Shown here piece after piece: positions 6,076 through 9,169 of a stretch of 9,169 nt of DNA (the first letter of the stretch is position 1; each line of letters begins with the position of its first letter). Source of the DNA: Pseudomonadota bacterium (GTDB lineage: Bacteria; Pseudomonadota; Alphaproteobacteria; Rhizobiales; Tepidamorphaceae); NCBI GenBank assembly GCA_023435545.1, contig JAEYRQ010000487.1, positions 1 to 9,169 of the forward strand, written 5' to 3'. The notes under the pieces are model-generated. The model saw only the letters and a list, made by a program, of their open reading frames with translations, searched no databases and was not told the DNA's origin. Position numbers and translations under genes: made by a program.

Positions 6076-6090
6076 CTAACAGTCGGTTAA
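6076..6090 (-). promoter_or_regulatory. Possible CtrA-type binding site upstream of the TPR lipoprotein gene
   Basis: On the minus strand this reads TTAA-CCGACTG-TTAG, matching 7 of 8 fixed positions of the CtrA consensus TTAA-N7-TTAA, with the TTAACC form of the first half-site. It lies about 68 nt upstream of the TPR gene start. CtrA is the alphaproteobacterial cell-cycle response regulator known to control pilin and flagellar genes in Caulobacter. TTAA is rare in this GC-rich sequence, which raises the interest slightly. A single near-match remains weak evidence. Confidence 0.35.
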
Positions 6091-6190
6091 GTCGCGCTCC
6101 GCCGACCCACCGAGCACCGGCGGCGGCTGTCCTCGATGCAGCGATTCCGCTAGGGTCCGGCGCGCCATTGTCCCGACGCCGGAGCTCCCG

Positions 6191-7579
6191 ATGACCGACC
6201 GCCTTCTGCCCCCGTCCGAGTCCGCCCGAGCCGTGCCGATCCGCTTCGTCGATGCCGGCGCCGGCGAGGCCCATCTGGAGGGTCTGACAGACGTCCAGCG
6301 GGCCTATCTGCGGGCAACCGCCTTCGAGCCGAAGGCGGGGCGCGTGGCGCTATTGCCGGATGCGACGGGCGGGCTCGGCCTCGTCTTGTTCGGCCTCGGC
6401 AACCGGGGAGACCTGGATCGGACCCCGCTCCTGCCCGGCAGACTCGCCGACCTGCTGCCCGCCGGCACCTACCGGTTCGAGAACGCCCCCGACGATCCCG
6501 CGCTCGCCGCGCTTGCCGTGCTGCTCGGTTCGTACCGCTTCGACGCCTATCGCATTGGATCCGGTTCGGACATTTCGGTCGTGGCCCCCGAGGGCGTCGA
6601 CGCGGCCGAGGTGGAGCGGATCGCGACGGGCGTTCGCATCACGCGGGATTTGATCAACACGCCCGCCAACGACATGGGGCCCGCCGAACTCGAGGCCGCC
6701 GCGCGCGATCTGGCCGACCGCCACGGCGCGGCGATCGAGGTCACCACGGGCGAAGACCTGCTGGAGGCCAACCTGCCGATGATCCATGCCGTTGGCCGCG
6801 CCAGCGACCGCGCGCCACGCCTGATCGATCTCACCTGGGGCGATGCCTCCGCGCCGAAGCTGACGCTGGTCGGCAAGGGCGTGTGCTTCGACACCGGCGG
6901 GCTCGACATCAAGCCGTCGGCGGCGATGCTTCTGATGAAGAAGGACATGGGCGGCGCGGCCTGCGTGCTCGGCCTCGCCTCGATGATCATGGCGGCGGGC
7001 CTCGGCGTCCGGCTGCGCGTGCTGATCCCGGCGGTGGAGAACGCCATCAGCGCCAACGCCTTCCGGCCGGGCGACGTGCTGCGGAGCCGCAAGGGGACGA
7101 CGGTCGAGATCGGCAACACCGACGCGGAGGGCCGCCTCGTCCTCGCCGACGCGCTGACGCTCGCCTGCGAGGAGACGCCCGACCTCCTCCTCGACATGGC
7201 GACGCTGACCGGCGCCGCGCGGGTCGCGCTCGGACCCGACCTGCCAGCCCTGTTCAGCCCCGACGACAGCCTCGCCGGCGAGATCGCGCGCGCAGCGGAC
7301 ACCGTCGCCGACCCCGTCTGGCGCCTGCCGCTCTGGCGTCCCTACGAGCGGATGATCGACTCGAAGGTCGCCGACATCAACAATGCCGGCGCCTCCCCAT
7401 TCGCCGGTGCCGTCACGGCCGCACTGTTCCTGTCGCGCTTCGTCGAGAATGGCACCGCGTGGGCGCATTTCGACGCCTATTGCTGGAACCAAACCAGCCG
7501 CCCCGCCCGCCCGGAGGGCGGCGAGGCCCAGGCTGTCCGCGCCCTCTACGCCATGATCCGCGACCGCTTCGGCGGTTGA
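6191..7579 (+). CDS. M17 family leucyl aminopeptidase (PepA-like)
   Basis: A 462-residue cytosolic di-metal aminopeptidase that removes N-terminal residues from peptides, normally as a hexamer. The C-terminal catalytic domain begins near 150. It has VGKGVCFDTGGLDIKPSAA (227-245) and the signature NTDAEGRL (309-316). Metal ligands K229, D234, D252, D311 and E313 and catalytic K241 and R315 all sit exactly 41 positions before their counterparts in E. coli PepA (K270, D275, D293, D352, E354, K282, R356), so the enzyme should be active. It is about 40 residues shorter than PepA, all in the N-terminal domain. It matches the shorter 'leucyl aminopeptidase family' paralogues common in alphaproteobacteria, hence no pepA symbol. 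GGAG lies 7 nt before the ATG. It is divergent from the TPR lipoprotein and converges with the lone TRAP receptor, 27 bp away. It looks monocistronic. Confidence 0.95.
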   Translation: MTDRLLPPSESARAVPIRFVDAGAGEAHLEGLTDVQRAYLRATAFEPKAGRVALLPDATGGLGLVLFGLGNRGDLDRTPLLPGRLADLLPAGTYRFENAPDDPALAALAVLLGSYRFDAYRIGSGSDISVVAPEGVDAAEVERIATGVRITRDLINTPANDMGPAELEAAARDLADRHGAAIEVTTGEDLLEANLPMIHAVGRASDRAPRLIDLTWGDASAPKLTLVGKGVCFDTGGLDIKPSAAMLLMKKDMGGAACVLGLASMIMAAGLGVRLRVLIPAVENAISANAFRPGDVLRSRKGTTVEIGNTDAEGRLVLADALTLACEETPDLLLDMATLTGAARVALGPDLPALFSPDDSLAGEIARAADTVADPVWRLPLWRPYERMIDSKVADINNAGASPFAGAVTAALFLSRFVENGTAWAHFDAYCWNQTSRPARPEGGEAQAVRALYAMIRDRFGG

Positions 7580-7591
7580 GACTGTCGAGGC

Positions 7592-7615
7592 GGGGTGCCC
7601 CCGGGCCTACACCCC
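7592..7615. terminator. Weak dyad between convergent genes
   Basis: GGGGTG (7592-7597) and CACCCC (7610-7615) form perfect 6-bp arms across the 27-bp gap, and the right arm overlaps the stop codon and last codons of the minus-strand TRAP receptor gene. It is the only structure found that could end both convergent transcripts. There is no T-tract, and the gap is too short to hold two separate terminators, so the assignment is tentative. Confidence 0.2.
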
Positions 7616-8722
7616 CAGCGCCATCGAGCGCATTTCCAGCATGCGCTGGTCGCTCGCCTTGGCGTAGGCGGCGGCCTTGAGGCGGTAGGCGACGAAGGAG
7701 TCGTAGACCTCCTTCGCCAGCGGGTTCGCCTCGCCCAGTTCCGCCAGCACTTTCTCGGATTCCTCCGCCAGCGCCATGACGACGTCGTCCGGCCAAGTGC
7801 GGAGTTGGACGCCCTCCTGCTCGAGGATCGGACCGAACGCCTCGGCATTGTGGTAGGTGAAATCGGCGAAGGTCTGGTCGGCGGCCGCCATCGAGGCGCG
7901 CTTGACGATTGCCTTCAGATCGTCGGGCAGCGCGTCGTAGGCCGCCTTGTTGACGATCACCTCCAATGCCGGCCCCGTCTCGTGGAAGGCGGGCATGTAA
8001 TAGTAGTTCACCACCTTGTAGAGCCCGAAGGCGAGGTCGTTCCACGGCCCGATCCATTCGGCCGCGTCGATGGTGCCGCCCTGCAGCGCCGCGAAGATCT
8101 CGCCCGGCGGCAGCAGCACGACATTGACACCGAGCCGCCGCATCACCTCGCCGCCAAGGCCGGCGATCCGCATCTTGAAGCCCTTGAGGTCGTCGAGCCC
8201 GTTGATCTCCTTGCCGAACCAGCCGCCGGCCTGGGGGCCGGACGAACCGGCATAGAACGGGAGCACCCCGAACGGCTCGTAGGCCCGGTTCCAGAGTTCC
8301 TGTGCGCCGCCATAGTAGAGCCAGCCGGCCTGCTCCTGCGCCGTCAGGCCGAAGGGCACGCCGGAGAAGAAGTGGAAGACGGGATTCTTGCCCTGCCAGA
8401 AATAGGCGGTGCCGTGCCCGATCTGCGCGGTGCCCTGCGAGACCGCGTCGAACACCTCGAAGGGCGGCACCAGTTCGCCGGCCCCGAACAGGTTGATCGT
8501 CAGCCGCCCGCCCGACATCTCGCCGATCATGTCGGCGACGCGCTGGGCATTGACGCCGACGCCGGGGGTGTTCTTCGGCCAGGCGATCGGCATCGACCAG
8601 GTGATCCGCTCCTGCGCGCGGACGATGGCCGGGGCAGCAAGCGTTGCGGCAGCACCCGCACCTGCAAGGCCGAGCAGCTTGCGGCGATCCACGGCCGGGG
8701 ACGAAGTCGACGGTTCGGTCAT
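7607..8722 (-). CDS. Solitary TRAP transporter solute-binding protein with Tat signal (DctP/TakP-like)
   Basis: A 371-residue periplasmic receptor. The N-terminus VDRRKLLGLAGAGAAATLAA has twin arginines R13-R14 before a hydrophobic stretch and an AQA-like end (IVRAQE, 33-38), indicating Tat export. The mature part is of the TakP-like type that binds 2-oxo acids or other monocarboxylates: ITWSMPIAWPKNTPG (40-54), GKEINGLDDLKGFKMRIAG (170-188) with R185 as likely carboxylate-binding arginine, AALQGGTIDAAEWIGPWND (211-229), and YYYMPAFHETGP (240-251). The reading frame continues upstream to 9133, but ATG 8722 is preceded by AAGGAGGAT at ideal spacing and directly precedes the signal peptide, so I chose it. 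No dctQ or dctM lies beside it: downstream is a convergent peptidase, upstream a divergent gene. It must use a permease encoded elsewhere or serve in sensing. It is only distantly similar to the DctP at 1545. Confidence 0.92.
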   Translation of the reverse strand: MTEPSTSSPAVDRRKLLGLAGAGAAATLAAPAIVRAQERITWSMPIAWPKNTPGVGVNAQRVADMIGEMSGGRLTINLFGAGELVPPFEVFDAVSQGTAQIGHGTAYFWQGKNPVFHFFSGVPFGLTAQEQAGWLYYGGAQELWNRAYEPFGVLPFYAGSSGPQAGGWFGKEINGLDDLKGFKMRIAGLGGEVMRRLGVNVVLLPPGEIFAALQGGTIDAAEWIGPWNDLAFGLYKVVNYYYMPAFHETGPALEVIVNKAAYDALPDDLKAIVKRASMAAADQTFADFTYHNAEAFGPILEQEGVQLRTWPDDVVMALAEESEKVLAELGEANPLAKEVYDSFVAYRLKAAAYAKASDQRMLEMRSMALGV

Positions 8723-8728
8723 CGGCGT

Positions 8729-8737
8729 ATCCTCCTT
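8729..8737 (-). promoter_or_regulatory. Strong ribosome binding site that fixes the start of the solitary TRAP receptor
   Basis: On the minus strand AAGGAGGAT lies 6 nt before the ATG at 8722. It is a near-perfect Shine-Dalgarno and decides against the much longer upstream reading frame, whose extra 137 residues have no family similarity. Confidence 0.8.
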
Positions 8738-8763
8738 CTTTTCCAGCAGGCTTGTCGTCCCGC

Positions 8764-8791
8764 ACTCTAGCCGCCGGCCTGCGACGATCAA
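8764..8791 (-). promoter_or_regulatory. Candidate promoter of the solitary TRAP receptor gene
   Basis: Minus-strand TTGATC (8791-8786) and TAGAGT (8769-8764) with a 16-bp spacer resemble -35 and -10 boxes, each a 4/6 match. Transcription would start some 30-35 nt before the start codon. Spacing and location are sensible, but the match is only moderate. Confidence 0.35.
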
Positions 8792-8879
8792 TGCGGGGCG
8801 GCGCATAACGGCACCGCGAAAACGCAAAGGTGACTGCCGGTTCCTTGATTTGGCCCCCGACGTTCCCGAAGATGCGGAC

Positions 8880-9169
8880 ATGATGCGACGACTCCTCAGG
8901 CGGACCGCGAGGGCGCTGGGCGCGGTCCTGGCGGTCACGCTCATCGTCTCCGCCCTGGCGACGGCGACAATGCAGGGCGCCAATGCAGGTCTCAGTCCCC
9001 AGCCCGGTCCCGCCGTGCCGATGGCGCACGTGGCTGCCGTTCCCTGCCCGCATGCAGCCGCCAAGGCAGAGGCCTCGGCGGCAGACGAGGAGGCTGCCCC
9101 CGAATCCGCCGACCTGACGAGGTCCGGCTGCATCGACGCGTGCTGCCCGGCCTGCGCACCGCTCGGCCC
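8880..9169 (+). CDS. Small secreted cysteine-rich protein, unrecognised, cut by the right edge
   Basis: From ATG 8880 (or the adjacent ATG 8883) the frame stays open for 96 codons to the window end. The N-terminus has a basic patch (RRLLRRTAR, 3-11) and a hydrophobic run at about 12-30, then ANA-G at 36/37: a signal peptide or membrane anchor. The rest is rich in Ala and Glu, with H50, C56 and H58 (PCPH), then C84, C88, C89 and C92 in the pattern C-x3-C-C-x2-C. Codon third positions are mostly G or C, as in the neighbouring genes, which supports real coding. The Cys/His pattern could bind a metal (copper or zinc) or form disulphides in the periplasm; this is inference, as I do not recognise the family. 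The ribosome binding site is weak (GAAG about 8 nt upstream). It diverges from the TRAP receptor gene across 157 bp. Confidence 0.6.
   Translation, partial: MMRRLLRRTARALGAVLAVTLIVSALATATMQGANAGLSPQPGPAVPMAHVAAVPCPHAAAKAEASAADEEAAPESADLTRSGCIDACCPACAPLG

Noticed and set aside
6350..7492. 380-residue minus-strand open frame opposite the aminopeptidase
   Set aside because: Antisense shadow of a GC-rich gene. The translation is repetitive and Gly/Arg/Gln-rich with no recognisable domain, while the plus strand has intact M17 motifs.
7413..9053. 546-residue minus-strand open frame spanning the TRAP receptor and part of the aminopeptidase
   Set aside because: It is a shifted-frame shadow of the receptor gene: Arg/Gly/Ala-rich low-complexity translation, no domain, and it overlaps a clearly recognised gene on the same strand.
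8723..9133. N-terminal extension of the solitary TRAP receptor to 9133
   Set aside because: The extra 137 residues lack family similarity and would place the Tat signal internally, while ATG 8722 has a near-perfect Shine-Dalgarno.
1..9169. CRISPR array, insertion sequence, prophage, tRNA or toxin-antitoxin/defence genes
   Set aside because: No spaced direct repeats, transposase or integrase motifs, tRNA-like cloverleaf or known defence domains were seen in either strand.

Overview
The window is GC-rich (by eye about two thirds G+C) and densely coding. Its gene families point to an alphaproteobacterium, most likely Hyphomicrobiales (rhizobia and relatives): two separate TRAP-type solute-binding proteins, a TadD-like TPR lipoprotein, an IlvD/Edd sugar-acid dehydratase next to an SMP-30 lactonase, and a small dyad repeat of the type scattered through such genomes. 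This placement is inference from gene content; no rRNA or tRNA is present.

Left part (1-5069) is a divergent catabolic and transport cassette. On the minus strand an SMP-30/gluconolactonase-type lactonase (488-1378) is followed 43 bp later by an IlvD/Edd dehydratase (start at 444, cut by the left edge). On the plus strand lies a complete TRAP transporter: periplasmic receptor DctP (1545-2525), small membrane subunit DctQ (2567-3019) and large permease DctM (3016-4299), then a GntR/FadR-type regulator with an FCD ligand domain (4296-5069). The last three genes overlap by 4 nt each. The simplest reading is uptake of a sugar acid or lactone by the TRAP system, lactone hydrolysis, dehydration of the aldonate to a 2-keto-3-deoxy acid, and control by the GntR protein. 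The 166-bp divergent intergenic region contains a plausible promoter with three dyads in and just downstream of it, which are candidate operators. The substrate cannot be read from the sequence.

The middle (5070-6190) has a gene-free convergent spacer with a REP-like dyad and two stacked hairpins, then a minus-strand TPR lipoprotein resembling TadD of Flp pilus systems. Its upstream region contains a near-consensus CtrA-type site.

The right part (6191-9169) has a full M17 leucyl aminopeptidase on the plus strand, with every metal and catalytic residue at a constant offset from E. coli PepA. It converges with a solitary Tat-exported TRAP receptor (DctP/TakP-like, 7607-8722) that has no membrane subunits in view. 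At the right edge, divergent from that receptor, begins a small secreted cysteine-rich protein (8880 to beyond the end) that I do not recognise.

Most of the window is recognisable metabolism and transport. I see no phage, insertion sequence, CRISPR array or defence system. The least explained items are the cysteine-rich protein at the right edge, the operator cluster in the divergent promoter, and the hairpin cluster at 5109-5227.
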